DNA of 64,000 nucleotides. It comes from Phorcus lineatus (Eukaryota > Mollusca > Gastropoda > Trochida > Trochidae). Every line of letters begins with the position of its first letter. Position 1 is the first letter of the stretch. Made by a program: the position numbers and the translations under genes. Under the pieces are notes generated by a model. The model did not search any database. It was not told the DNA's origin and saw nothing but the letters and a program-made list of their open reading frames with translations. Shown here in pieces: positions 1 through 10,214 of the stretch. The stretch is taken from positions 3,085,027-3,149,026 of the forward strand of contig OV121093.1 of assembly GCA_921293015.1 (NCBI GenBank), given 5' to 3'.

Positions 1-16
1 TAACCGTGGATAACGG

Positions 17-1690
17 TTACATGCCGTCGACCGACTGGAGGACCGAGCCTCGCAGAGTGTATTTTACTGCCATTGGCAGAAGCTTAATAGCCTGCTGTTT
101 CAGTTCACTGATGTCCATTGTTGGGAGGTAGGCGAGCCCTTTGATCTTGAAGATCTCCTCAATTATGGGGGAAAAGGTGGTGATCTCCGTGCATTTACCA
201 TCATCTTCTTCAAGGAGAAACCTCAAAATGGCACATCTTGTGGCGATAGCTGCGGGGAAAACGTTTCCACATGAAGGGCATTCCAATTTGTATACGTCCC
301 CACCTTTTATAGTGTTTGTCATGACATTGAGACAGGTGGTCTTGTAGCATCCAAAGTATGTATCTGCATACATAAGTGCTATAAGTGTGCCCATGTCGGC
401 TTCATTGGCCATCGTGCTCAGCAATCTATCCTCATCAGCAGTGAGAGGTTCTATGTCCAGGTCCTCGTGCTCGTTCATTTTCTATAAAGAAATTGTTTGC
501 ATAACTAAGACAGTACTAAAAAATGAAGACAGGGAAGTGCACATACCAAGAAAGTGACATTACATTACATTGGTGTAATTATGATGATATTTATTTATTA
601 AGAAATAGAACCATTTGTATGTATTATATATATTTAGCAAATTCACCTTGTACATTGGACACGTGTAAGTATCACTTACCTCAAGCTTGGTGTACACTGT
701 CGTTGTTAGTTTTTTTTCCTCATTCCCAGCCTGACTGAAGAGCCGCACTCTCGCTTTCCGGATGGTTACGAGGTCCCCCACTTCTAGGACGTCTACAAGA
801 TCACCCCAAAGGGCAACTTTGGTGGTGTATGTCTTGTCCTTTATCAGCGCCTCCTGGAAGTCCAAAATGGAGTCAGCGACCGACTTTCTTGACTTGGGTG
901 TCATCTGGAGAAAATTGTACGACAGTTTAATATACAATTGGCAACAGCATAATCAGTAATATGACATACATCAACATATGAGAAATAACACGATGCAGAA
1001 GTTACCCTGATTATAACAATTATTTCAGAAAATGTTCTTTAATGAAATGTTATGAAAGTTAGTGTTATTGCAAGGATATGTCAAGCACAAAGTATAATAA
1101 GAAATATTCATATATATATATATATATATTAAAAAGAAAATTTTCTGCATTAAACGGCCTGATGAAGCGGGTACAGGATGTACCTGCTGAAAACGTTTGC
1201 CAAATTTAATTCAACTTTATCTTCTTCTTTTTAATATGTACTGCCATAGAGTTTGAACATTCTTTGTAATATATATAACATGTACCTTCATTATCTTGCC
1301 TCTGACCGAGACATACGTTTTATTCGGCGAGTTCATGGAGGTCGATATGGATACCACACCATCTTTGGGCAAGGAGGGCACATCCGCCAATATTTCAGGA
1401 GGCACCAGCTGGGCTGGCATTATCCCACTTTTACTTTTCGATGTGACAGCAAAATACGATTGCTTGTTGATGACATTTTGCAATAGCAATCCTTGTCCCT
1501 TCATGAAGTTCTCATAAGCACCTGCATGGTAGACGGTCGCTGTTGTTGATGCTGTGCCATCAGCAATCACAACATAGAACTTATGTTTGTCACCAGTTCT
1601 AATAAGTTCTCCAACTTCAACACACTGAACCATCAACGTCACATTTTTGTCAGCTGGTTGAGCCAGAGCTTCTTTGATGGAGAGTGGCAT
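17..1690 (-). CDS. RPA70-like single-strand DNA-binding protein, three exons (Helitron cargo)
   Basis: Three exons fit GT-AG rules and phase 0 throughout: 1286-1690, 680-904 and 17-481, giving about 364 residues. The first exon starts at an ATG directly after an acceptor (TTGCAG). Exons 1 and 2 each look like an OB fold (for example VTLMVQCVEVGELI in exon 1 and KVALWGDLVD in exon 2). Exon 3 carries a four-cysteine zinc ribbon (CYKTTC ... CPSC) in a third OB fold, matching the A-B-C DNA-binding core of replication protein A large subunit. Such RPA-like genes are known Helitron cargo and presumably bind the single strand made during rolling-circle transposition. The same exon layout recurs in the second Helitron. 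An additional 5' exon cannot be excluded. No stop or frameshift is seen. Confidence 0.78.
1139..1195 (+). other. CTGATGA...GAAA hairpin, hammerhead-like core inside an RPA intron
   Basis: CTGATGA is followed by a self-complementary stem (AGCGGGTAC ... GTACCTGCT) and then GAAA. The flanks AAACG and CGTTT also pair. The CTGATGA-stem-GAAA order is that of a hammerhead ribozyme core, which in animals is often left by Penelope-like elements and retrozymes. I see no clear NUH cleavage site with its stem, so activity is doubtful. Confidence 0.3.
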
Positions 1691-2046
1691 CTGCAATAGC
1701 AAAAAAGTAACTATGGCTCTTGCGGATTATGCAACTGATGTGGCAGTTATTGGAACAGAGTGAATTTGCATTATTGTTGTGGCATTTGAGCAAAGCTTTT
1801 CAATTTTCAGTTTGCATTTTGTAATCATGTATACTTTTTAATGTATGCAGTTTTCTGAGAGTTTTCATATTTTGTACAGTTCTCTTGAATTTGCATATTG
1901 ACAATATTTGTTAACAATGTAGCGTAAAATATAATGCTATTTCATTGGCAAATAATAACAAAATATAACTCTCATTTTACACTTTTTTACTGAGAGTATT
2001 GCAAAAACTATTCATACTTTATGTAATCATACCTTTCAGCTAAAAC

Positions 2047-3864
2047 TTAAAGAGACTCGTTGCAAGACTTTCTACTTTTAGCGATGTGAAGCAGTTTCAT
2101 GTATTCTAATAAAGCTTCTTGGTTTGGTTTAATTTTGTTAAGATCAAAAGCAAGCAAATATAACCCAGACATGCGACGTACTCTACTCAGAGCAACATAC
2201 GACATTCCATTTTCAAAAACATTGCTTCCAATTGATACCGCCGCAACATCTAAGGAAGCTCCTTGAATTTTATGGATCGTGCATGCCCAGCACGGTTGAA
2301 GTGGAAATTGTTGTCGAATAATGCTTCTACCTTTATAATGGTATTCCTGATCAATCATTTGTATTCTAATTGCATTAGCATGTTCAACTGACTGAAGAAA
2401 TGTTCCTATCGTACTGTTGTCGAATTTTACATAAATATCTGTAGGAGTATGAAAATCCGTACCAAATGATATATTAGAGACATATCCCATGGCACCATTT
2501 ACTAACCCTTCTAAGGTATGTATATTTCGTATCAGCATAACCCTTGTGTTAATCGAAAGTTTAAGAATTTTCGGGACACCACCAGCATTTCTGTCATCTT
2601 TTGGTATCAGGTTTGATGTGACAATGTTGCTTGCAAAAACATCACTTCCTGAAAAGTAATGTCTTGCTTCTATAACAACAACATCATTTGTTAAGGTATT
2701 CTGAATTTTGTCATTATGTTTTTGAACTTGCTTTAATGTTGGGAAAATGTGCAAAACCTTACTTTCATCAATATCTAATGGAACAATCCTGGATGACAAA
2801 ATGGTGTTATCAATTTTTGTCAATGCTCCTAATCTTGCTCTTGAGAGTATATCTCCATATCTTCTATCATCACACTGCCTAACATTTTCATGAAGAAAAA
2901 AGGGTTTAAACAAAGGCCACAATATTTTATTAGTGAAAATGAATTTTGCTCTAACTGGTCGAAGCTGAAGATGATCACCAATGAGAATAATATTTAGACC
3001 GCCAAAAAAGTCATCATTGTTCTTAATATCCGACAGGCGCTGGTGAATATGGGTGAAGGTTTTAGCACTAACCATGCTTATTTCATCAATAATAATTGTG
3101 TGTACCGAAAGAAACTTTTGTCGAAGTCTTTTTAAATTCTTGCAACTTAATTTCATGAAATCTGCTTCTTTGCCATGCTGTACAGGCAGACATAGGGCAT
3201 TATGCAATGTGACACCTAAAATATTTCTGGCAGCAGTTCCAGTTGGGGCACATACCATCACCGGATCATGACCTGATGCTACAGCCGTGCAAGTTCGTAG
3301 CCAAATAATAAGAAGTTTTGTTAGAAAGGATTTCCCAACACCAGCCCCTCCTGAAATAAATATACGCAAAGGTTCTTTATTTGTATTTTGATCCAACATG
3401 TGCAATTTTATTCTGTCGAATATTTCTTTCTGATCGCTTGTTAATTGCTTAATATTTTCTAACAGATCAATATGAGACTGAGAATTAATCCTCAAACAGT
3501 GTAGATAACCATCGTCATTAAATTGTTGTTGAGAAGAATCTGCAGTCAAAAGGTTTTCAGAAGAAATGTTTTGCAGAGGACACGAAATTGTTTCATTTGA
3601 ATGTAATGCTTCATAATTTTGAGCTGCCTCAAAATCGGCAATACTTGTTTGTGGACAAACCATAGCAGCTAATTCTTCCCTTGCTACATTCAGCACATGT
3701 ATTGCCCTTTCTATTTCATCAACAACAAACATAGCATCAATATTGTTAGTTTGCAATAAATATTTTTTGTTGATGAATGCCTCTCTAGCAGATAAGTATT
3801 GGCTGTCATTTTGTACATTCTGTAAAATATCACTTTCTTGCCCATGGGGAAGAAATAACATCAC
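2047..3864 (-). CDS. Helitron helicase domain, PIF1-like superfamily 1B
   Basis: An open frame of about 605 codons encodes the 5'-3' DNA helicase half of the Helitron RepHel protein. Visible motifs in order are Walker A (GGAGVGKSFLTK), Walker B (IIIDEISMVSA), the GDHLQLRPV motif III region, and a C-terminal HKIQGASLD ... YVALSRVRR segment typical of PIF1/RecD helicases. The frame continues upstream without a shift into the Rep ORF (3973-5202); only the TAA at 3973-3975 separates them, and residues between the stop and the first ATG read as sensible basic coding sequence. I therefore regard the ATG at 3864 as internal to an ancestral fused protein. Its role is to unwind the donor strand during rolling-circle transposition. 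Confidence 0.88.
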   Translation of the reverse strand: MMLFLPHGQESDILQNVQNDSQYLSAREAFINKKYLLQTNNIDAMFVVDEIERAIHVLNVAREELAAMVCPQTSIADFEAAQNYEALHSNETISCPLQNISSENLLTADSSQQQFNDDGYLHCLRINSQSHIDLLENIKQLTSDQKEIFDRIKLHMLDQNTNKEPLRIFISGGAGVGKSFLTKLLIIWLRTCTAVASGHDPVMVCAPTGTAARNILGVTLHNALCLPVQHGKEADFMKLSCKNLKRLRQKFLSVHTIIIDEISMVSAKTFTHIHQRLSDIKNNDDFFGGLNIILIGDHLQLRPVRAKFIFTNKILWPLFKPFFLHENVRQCDDRRYGDILSRARLGALTKIDNTILSSRIVPLDIDESKVLHIFPTLKQVQKHNDKIQNTLTNDVVVIEARHYFSGSDVFASNIVTSNLIPKDDRNAGGVPKILKLSINTRVMLIRNIHTLEGLVNGAMGYVSNISFGTDFHTPTDIYVKFDNSTIGTFLQSVEHANAIRIQMIDQEYHYKGRSIIRQQFPLQPCWACTIHKIQGASLDVAAVSIGSNVFENGMSYVALSRVRRMSGLYLLAFDLNKIKPNQEALLEYMKLLHIAKSRKSCNESL

Positions 3865-3972
3865 TATACTGTAAAAATAATCGTCTGAGTTTGGTACAAA
3901 TCGGGGAGTTCGTATTACTGAGGCTTTTGTACGTTTTCTAACAAATATTTTAGAAAACTTGCCATTTAACTG

Positions 3973-5202
3973 TTATCTTGGCTGAGCACGACGTGAAAGA
4001 GACACAGGTGCCTCACATTTAATATACCACTGAGCAAACTGAAAGAGGCAAATGTTTTCCAAAAGACTGGGCTTTTCTCTATAGTAATCAACGATATTAT
4101 CTCTAAAGATATCTGTACTGTTAGGCTCCAAGTTCATTCTGTCTTTCTGAGGTTTAAGAACTTTAAAACGTTTGTGTGGGAGCTTGGAATTTATCATCAC
4201 CGTTTGCCTAGTACTATACACTAGTTGTAAATCGGATAATCTATATGCAGCTTCTTGGGCACTTAAACATCTAGTTTTTAGGACGCAGCAACCTATTCTC
4301 AGCAATCGGCGTCGTAGAGGTACTTCTTGTGACTCATTGTTTAACTTGCTTATTACCTCTGCCAAAGCATATTTCAAATTATCTGGTTCAGCTTTACATA
4401 AATATGCACAAACATAATATGCAGCACTTTCAGCGTTTCCAATTAACTGAATGTCCATATTAGAGCGGAAATATTTTAGAATGATTGGATTATATGCATT
4501 TATATAAGCATCTTCTTGGCGTCTTTGTGTTTCATAAAATCTCCCTTTTTGGTTCACTGATAATATGTCAACATTAGTTAGGATATGCGTTTTAGATACT
4601 GGTTTGAGTGGAAAACCAAATCTACACTGACCAAACTGTTTTTGACACACGGATGTATGATGGTGAGATTGCAGTCGAGTTACCAAATTGTACATTTCCA
4701 GATCCTTATTCCTATCAGGTATTGTAGTTTTGATAACCTTATTGATATATTCCACCAACTTATCGTGTCCAACTGCATCATATGGATACATATCCTCTAT
4801 CCAAAAGAACACATGCATATGCGGACTGCCTCGATTTTGAAACTCAACCCTTGCAAAGTAATCTTTAACAGGTCCTAATGGTTGCAAAGGACCACAAATT
4901 ATATTTTTTAATAAAGATTTAAACCTCCTTTCAAAGTGAATAGCGGTGATAAATGGATCCTGTTGAACCTGCTTACCAGAATTGCTTATCTTGATTGCTT
5001 CTTCATAAGTACAGAGATTAAGCGACATGATTAGTTCTGGCCAGTGCATATCATCTGCAGATAGAGTCATAAACAGTGTTGGTGGACCGAGCATTTTAAA
5101 CATTGCTAGCAAATTCATTAATGTATCTTTCCAATATGCTGCAGTTCCTCTTATATTTTTCATAAACATATACGAATTTCTAAGAATATCTGGATTGTGA
5201 GC
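3973..5202 (-). CDS. Helitron Rep domain (HUH endonuclease), fragment
   Basis: This segment encodes the replication-initiator nickase. The metal-binding HUH motif is in SPHMHVFFWIED, and the paired tyrosine region is AAYYVCAYLCK, about 140 residues later. The upstream block GTAAYWKDTLMNLLAMFK ... PTLFMTLSADDMHWPE is the conserved Helitron N-terminal domain. The 5' boundary is not a start codon: it is the left TIR of the Tc1 element at 5205. Across that element the frame rejoins exactly at an Ile-Ala-His-Asn run. The 3' end is a TAA in frame with the downstream helicase. The product is inactive as it stands but only lightly damaged. Confidence 0.88.
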   Translation of the reverse strand, partial: AHNPDILRNSYMFMKNIRGTAAYWKDTLMNLLAMFKMLGPPTLFMTLSADDMHWPELIMSLNLCTYEEAIKISNSGKQVQQDPFITAIHFERRFKSLLKNIICGPLQPLGPVKDYFARVEFQNRGSPHMHVFFWIEDMYPYDAVGHDKLVEYINKVIKTTIPDRNKDLEMYNLVTRLQSHHHTSVCQKQFGQCRFGFPLKPVSKTHILTNVDILSVNQKGRFYETQRRQEDAYINAYNPIILKYFRSNMDIQLIGNAESAAYYVCAYLCKAEPDNLKYALAEVISKLNNESQEVPLRRRLLRIGCCVLKTRCLSAQEAAYRLSDLQLVYSTRQTVMINSKLPHKRFKVLKPQKDRMNLEPNSTDIFRDNIVDYYREKPSLLENICLFQFAQWYIKCEAPVSLSRRAQPR

Positions 5203-5204
5203 TA

Positions 5205-6791
5205 TACTTCTCACAAAAAATTAAGCAACACGGATATGTTTTGTCAGAGAAATTCATTGTTTCGATTTACACGATTATCAAATGATGTAATACAAAGATG
5301 AAGGTCTTGCACACTTTGTGGAAATGTAAAGAAAAAAATTGTTGAGCAATAAAAAAGTTAGCATTCCTCAAAAAGAGTTTCAATGACACAATCATGCAAA
5401 ATGTACTGTGTTGAAGAAGCGAAATCTTTGAATGCCAAGATAATGTCCCCTTGAACAACAATCGTGTGTTCAATAACGTGTATGTCCGCCATTGGCTCCA
5501 ATACATGCTTGTACACGCCTTGGCATTGACCATATGAGTCTGTCAAATGTCCTTTGTGGAATGTTCTGCCATTCTCTCCGTAAGGCCTGTTCCAGCTGAT
5601 CTAGGGACTGAGGATGAACATGAAGGCCATAAACCCGCCTTCCAAGAATGTCCCAAGCATGTTCAATGGGATTGAGGTCAGGAGATCTTGCAGGCCAGTC
5701 CATATGCGTGATGTTGTTGTTTTGAAGAACATCAGTAACAACTCTTGCTCGATGGGGACGAGCATTGTCATCCATGAAGATGAAGTTAGGACCTGTTTGC
5801 TGTGCAAGAGGAATGATTACAGGAGTGATGATCTCATCCCTGTACCTTACACCTGTCATTGTACCCCGTCTGATGGCCACAAGTTCAGTTCTTTGTCCAA
5901 AACTGATACCACCCCAGACCATCAAACTTCCACCTCCATACTGGTCGTGTTCAGCAATGACACAATTGGCGTATCGTTCGTTACGATTTCTCCACACACG
6001 TGGCCTACCATCATTGAAGTCAAGGAAGAATCTGGACTTGTCTGTGAAGAGTACGTGGCGCCAACGATTTACCCTCCAGTTACGGTGTTGATTCGCCCAG
6101 ATCATCCTTCGTTGACGATGCTGTGCTGGCAGTGGGATACGTTGTAATGGTCTTCTGGACCTAAGGCCTACAGCATGAAGTCTGTTCCTCACTGTCTGTG
6201 TCGAGATCCTGTTCCCTGCAACTCTGTGGAGGTGATTCTGGAGTGATCTTGCCGTCGTGAACCTGTTTCTCCGGGCTAAGGTAGCAAGATATCGGTCCTC
6301 TCGTGGATTAGTCACCCTTGGACGACCTGTTCGTGGTCTCTCTGTCATCTGTCAAGTCTGATTGTAACGGGTTATCGCTCTTGACACTACGCTACGATGA
6401 ACATTATAATGATTGGCAGCAGCTGTTTGTGTCATACCCCCCTGGACCATTCCAACAATTTGAGCCACATCAGTTGCATTCAAGTGACGCCTAGCCATGT
6501 TAAAAAGGTTACTGATACCAAGTGATCACCGCTGACTGCTTTTAAACAATCAGAGTGCACGTGTAAAGTTTGGAACACGTGCATGTTGTGCAATTTGCAT
6601 GCGCTTTTTGAGGGTGGTTGTGTTCAAGTGAAGTGATCACTGTTTGGGACAAAATCAACATGAATCTGATATAAGGTTATGTATTGCAAGACATTTTCCT
6701 GCCTTCATTATGTCTTAATATCAGACTATTTAGAATTATAAAAATACCAGACTGAAAGATATTCTTGTTGCTTAATTTTTTGTGAGAAGTA
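5205..6791 (-). mobile_element. Tc1/mariner element inserted in the Helitron Rep frame
   Basis: TIRs of about 25 bp (TACTTCTCACAAAAAATTAA and onward) lie at 5205 and, inverted, at the 6791 end, flanked by the TA target duplication expected of Tc1/mariner (5203-5204 and 6792-6793). Removing the element with one TA restores an open frame between the two Helitron ORF pieces, so the insertion postdates a continuous RepHel gene. It encodes the transposase fragment at 5470-6498. Confidence 0.92.
5470..6498 (-). pseudogene. Tc1-like DD34E transposase, one in-frame stop
   Basis: A 342-codon frame starts at ATG 6498 (MARRHLNATDVAQIVGMVQG) with an N-terminal helix-turn-helix. A single TGA just upstream of 6348 interrupts it, probably from a Trp codon. 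The remaining 292 codons carry a GRPR AT-hook-like box, the first catalytic Asp in VLFTDKSRF, the second in FMDDNARPH, and Glu in DLNPIEHAWD, with the spacing of a Tc1 DD34E transposase. The C-terminus ends normally (GGHTRY). It is a cut-and-paste transposase and probably inactive unless the stop is bypassed. Confidence 0.93.
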
Positions 6792-7811
6792 TATATTACT
6801 TACATTTTGAGCTGTTAATGGGATATTTTCAACATTTTCTGAATTATGTGCAGGTTTTCTCATTCTCATATGAATTGAAATAGTATTTAAAAGATTCTGT
6901 CTCTCATACTGATTTACTGCATGCAACAGATATGTTATGTTTTTCCGAAATCTCCCATCAGCCTGGTACAATCTGTGTTTAAAGTACATTGAAGGGCCAA
7001 TTCGATATGGTCTTTTTTCGTTAAAACCATTCCTACCTAAGGGATATAAACAGGGAAATGCCATTTCCTCACCAGACTCTAAATCAAACGCAAAAACTGG
7101 ATCTGTTGTCGATTTTGCTAATTCCTTATGTGGGATACTGTCTAATTTATTTATAACTTCATTAAGGTTCATGTTGGGTAAACTATAGTTTGATGGGATA
7201 ACAGATATCTCATCAATAGTTTCATTATCAGATTCATTATTATTATCAACAGAGTTAAAATTGTCATATATTGAATCATGTATCATAATGTCCTTGTAAC
7301 ATTTATTATTTTCTTTCAGCCATTGCAAAGCTGCCAATACCTTATCTTTTCTTACCAGATTTGAATTTGTTTTCTTTTTATTCCCTTCTGTTTCATAGCT
7401 AACAGTAAAAACATTTGCATTATTAAAAGTGTTTGACAAAATTTCAGATATATGTGTGATATTGTTTGGGAAATCAATGCATAACCCCTTCTGACCAAAC
7501 TGACCACCAGGCAATACAATAACAGTTGTAAATATATGTATTTTGCTTATCAAATGTTTTTCCATTAATGACAAATTTTTAAGCTGCAAAGGGCAAGATC
7601 CAGGATAAAGGTTATTTGCTTTAATATTAATGCAAGGTACTTTGTCACTTTTTAACTTCATATAGCAATAGTGGCATAAATCATCAGTTTCTGATATGTC
7701 TAAATTTCTCATGATCTTTGATAAAAACCTTATATGATAAGTTGCCTTCTCAAATAAAAATTTTCTACATGAAGCGCAAGTCAGGGCGGGTTTACTTTGA
7801 ATATCATCCAC
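6792..7811 (-). CDS. Helitron RepHel N-terminal region with zinc-finger-like domain, truncated by Tc1
   Basis: Starting at ATG 7811, the frame shows an N-terminal CASC ... CHYC cysteine pattern, a central LPGGQFGQKGLCIDFPNN segment, then the start of the Helitron N-terminal domain (FPCLYPLGRNGFNEKRP ... YFKHRLYQADGRF). These are hallmarks of animal Helitron proteins. The frame reads about 22 codons into the Tc1 TIR before stopping at 6726; those residues are not native. A GTAAGT lies near the junction, but the frame works without an intron. A short ORF upstream (7781-7999) overlaps in another frame and probably belonged to the same protein. Confidence 0.82.
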
Positions 7812-7999
7812 TTAGGGATTTCATTTTCCTTTGATTGTTTTGATGTCAAATTGGCAAGGGAAGAATTGGCAGTGACACATGCAGCAACGCCAGTCATGTT
7901 TTCGATTGTAGATGTATCTTCAATACTACTAGTATCTAATATCACAACCTGTTCATTATATTCTAGAGATGACACATTAGTATTATTATAAGTGTTCAT
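7781..7999 (-). CDS. Short ORF between protease and RepHel, probably frameshifted N-terminus
   Basis: A 72-codon ORF begins four bases after the stop of the protease ORF and ends by overlapping the RepHel start in a different frame (…PKWMIF versus MDDIQS at the same bases). Its sequence is Thr/Ser/Asn-rich with no recognisable domain. The simplest reading is that it is the N-terminus of the RepHel protein displaced by a small indel. A genuine separate small protein, or an unseen intron, is possible. Confidence 0.4.
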   Translation of the reverse strand: MNTYNNTNVSSLEYNEQVVILDTSSIEDTSTIENMTGVAACVTANSSLANLTSKQSKENEIPKWMIFKVNPP

Positions 8000-8002
8000 T
8001 AT

Positions 8003-9052
8003 TTAAAAAATTTGATGAATTTTTGGTCTTTTTCGAACACATTTTAACGAGGCAGACGATGTATGATAGCTATGGTTTGAGAGATGGGAGTAGCTCTCAA
8101 TTGAATGCCTTTGGTTTATCTTTCTTTTATTATCATGTTTATTCTGCCATATAGTTCCAATGTTCCCATGATTAATATCATTCTTACAATTTCTTTTGGA
8201 GGCAACATTTATCTGAGTGTTATTGTGTAAATCAGAAAAATGCATTGACTTTTGAAATAGTACATTTCCATTTACAGGCATTGAAGTAGTTGTATTATCA
8301 ATATTCTTTATATGAAAGGATGTAATCTGAAATGGCTGTTGTTTGTACGTATTTGTCACGTAATGAAGCATATTTTCTAGAGTTGAGAAATGCATCAAAA
8401 TACTGACACCATCTTGCACAGCTTGGCCATTTCTATCTCTACTGTGGGAATCAAATAAATAATAACCAGTTGGTGTAACAATAACCGCCACAGTTAGCGT
8501 ACCAAAAGTTACCAACATCGTGTTAGAGTTACCAGTCGCCAAATTAAAAGCACTTTGTAATGACACTGTTTGAGCATTCACATTCCCATCTTCACCTACA
8601 ATGCCATATAATTCTTGACTAATACCTGATGAAAAGGTATCAATGTAATTGACTAATGTTGGCAGTTCACTGTGAAGTAAAGGCTGTGGTGATCGTTCAC
8701 CTGTGATAAGGTCAAATAATTTGTTCCCATCAACAACTAAATTATTTACAACTTCTGAATTCCAGTTTGACGGACACTGTGTGGTTGCAAACAAAAGAGC
8801 GACAAACGCAATAGCAGTACACTGTATTCCAGGGTTTGAAAACTGACAATTGCCTTGATTTATATTCCCCATTACTACAGAAAAAGGCATTGTCAATGAA
8901 ATGATGTAGCAAATACTTACATTTAGCGGTAGTCTTCTCTTGATGGCAGCTACGTCCACAGTCAATGAATAGTAAAATCTGCGACCGATTTGCGCGAGGG
9001 ATTGAGTCAACACGAGGGATATTTTTTTATGCACGGTTGGGGCTGGTTTCAT
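8003..9052 (-). CDS. Peptidase C76/OTU-like cysteine protease ORF of Helitron
   Basis: A 349-codon ORF. Residues about 60-75 read GNINQGNCQF followed by GIQCTAIAFVALLF, the catalytic-Cys block of tegument-type deubiquitinase (peptidase C76) domains. A later YYLFDSHSRDRNG supplies the His/Asp partners. From family knowledge, proteins of this kind sit next to PIF1-type helicases in invertebrate Helitrons. The C-terminal 100 residues are Asn/His/Lys-rich and probably disordered. The ORF immediately precedes the RepHel frame (7781-7999). It may have a deubiquitinating or polyprotein-processing role for the transposon. The start was taken at the first ATG; an ATG at about 8890 is a credible alternative because the protease domain begins there. 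Confidence 0.62.
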   Translation of the reverse strand: MKPAPTVHKKISLVLTQSLAQIGRRFYYSLTVDVAAIKRRLPLNVSICYIISLTMPFSVVMGNINQGNCQFSNPGIQCTAIAFVALLFATTQCPSNWNSEVVNNLVVDGNKLFDLITGERSPQPLLHSELPTLVNYIDTFSSGISQELYGIVGEDGNVNAQTVSLQSAFNLATGNSNTMLVTFGTLTVAVIVTPTGYYLFDSHSRDRNGQAVQDGVSILMHFSTLENMLHYVTNTYKQQPFQITSFHIKNIDNTTTSMPVNGNVLFQKSMHFSDLHNNTQINVASKRNCKNDINHGNIGTIWQNKHDNKRKINQRHSIESYSHLSNHSYHTSSASLKCVRKRPKIHQIF

Positions 9053-9887
9053 TTGTATAAAACATGAGTTATGGAAGAAAGAAAACGAATGTACTCTTCT
9101 ACATTTAATATCAAGTTCAGGGCCAACTTTTAACTAGCCGTCAAAACAGAACATGTATAAATAACTGCTTCGAAATTCATGACTTAGGTCACGTAGACAA
9201 ATGCAATGCTCTCTCTTAGCATCCGGTACCGGCATCGCAGACTGTCAACTGATAAGACTCAAAACTTGAGCGCCGTATACATAATGATACAAAGAGTAAG
9301 CACTGTCTCCTAGTCATACTTTGACGTGATCCCTGGCCTTACTGGCCTTCTTCTCCTCTATTCATAAACAACTTCATTATGTGTGGGAATAACTTTGGAT
9401 ACAGTATTATCATGCAGTAAAACATTTGGCTGGATTCAGCTTAACATAATTATCATAAACAAATCTTCAAAACATTTTAGCAGTGATAGTGTTCATATAA
9501 ACCAGTGTCATCAGTTAATATTCGTTGGGAATGCCACACTTTGAAAGCATTTAAGTTGCCATGACAACTATTGCCCAGCATTCTTTTTACGCATGCTCAG
9601 TCAGCTTATGCTCCATGGTTTCCACTTTAGCCTGATACATAGGGTTGGAGCTCTCCAACCAAAAAGGAATCCAATCCATGGAGAAGCGCACTGAGGCCAC
9701 TTTCTGCTACAACAATTGCTGACATGCTAGCATTGATTGTTACTCATCAGCTTATTATATAGTCGAACTTCGTTGACCCGTATCCAGTATGTCTGGTTCA
9801 TTAGATTTTCTATTTGATACAAATAACCGGACATCTTGCTATCCCGATCGTCTGCGGGCTTAAGGAAAGCACTCGGGTAAACAGAAC
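9053..9887. other. Non-coding flank between Helitron-1 and the PIN/CXC element
   Basis: No convincing gene. It should hold the Helitron promoter and 5' terminus. A perfect 18-bp palindrome (GGTTGGAGCTCTCCAACC) lies at about 9644-9661. Small ORFs here show no conserved features. Confidence 0.5.
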
Positions 9888-10042
9888 CTTCATAGTGAGG
9901 CTGCTTAGTTAGACATTTCAGATGAATTGTGCATTTTGTGATAAAAGCACCAAAATTGGCTAACTTTACCACTGATGGGTGGAAAGTATTTTAAGATAAG
10001 GAGGCATCTAATAAGTTTTCATTTTTACGCATGCGCATCAAA
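9888..10042 (+). repeat. Left terminal inverted repeat of the PIN/CXC element
   Basis: About 150 bp, imperfect. It contains TTGTGATAAAAGCACCAAA, GGAGGCAT and ACGCATGCGCA in the order mirrored at 15640-15788. Confidence 0.72.
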
Positions 10043-10214
10043 TGAAAATAGCATCCCTTTATAAACATTAAAATCGGTAAATATCATTTTAATAATTTTT
10101 TTCAAGCTCTTATTTTATTATATTTCTACTTAAAAGCTTGTACAGTAAAAAAAATTAAAAAATTGAAATTTGTGTTTAATTAATTATTAAAAAACAATGA
10201 CTGCTCCCTTCAAA

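Larger units (their letters stand above)
1..9052 (-). mobile_element. Helitron-1, RepHel + RPA + protease type, 3' end outside window
   Basis: All genes here lie on the minus strand in the order cysteine-protease-like ORF, Rep N-terminal region, Rep (HUH), PIF1 helicase, RPA70-like gene. That is the cargo expected of an animal Helitron, a rolling-circle transposon. The RepHel frame is split by a Tc1 insertion (5205-6791) and by one stop (3973-3975). The 3' terminus (hairpin plus CTRR) would lie left of base 1 and is not seen; the 5' TC end could not be fixed and should lie somewhere in 9053-9887. A second, related copy occupies 15789-19733. The element is probably no longer autonomous, because Rep and helicase are disconnected. 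Confidence 0.82.

Noticed and set aside
6726-6810. Intron at the GTAAGT next to the Tc1 end in the Helitron
   Set aside because: No acceptor in the right phase exists at the left side, and the frame is continuous if the Tc1 element and one TA are removed.
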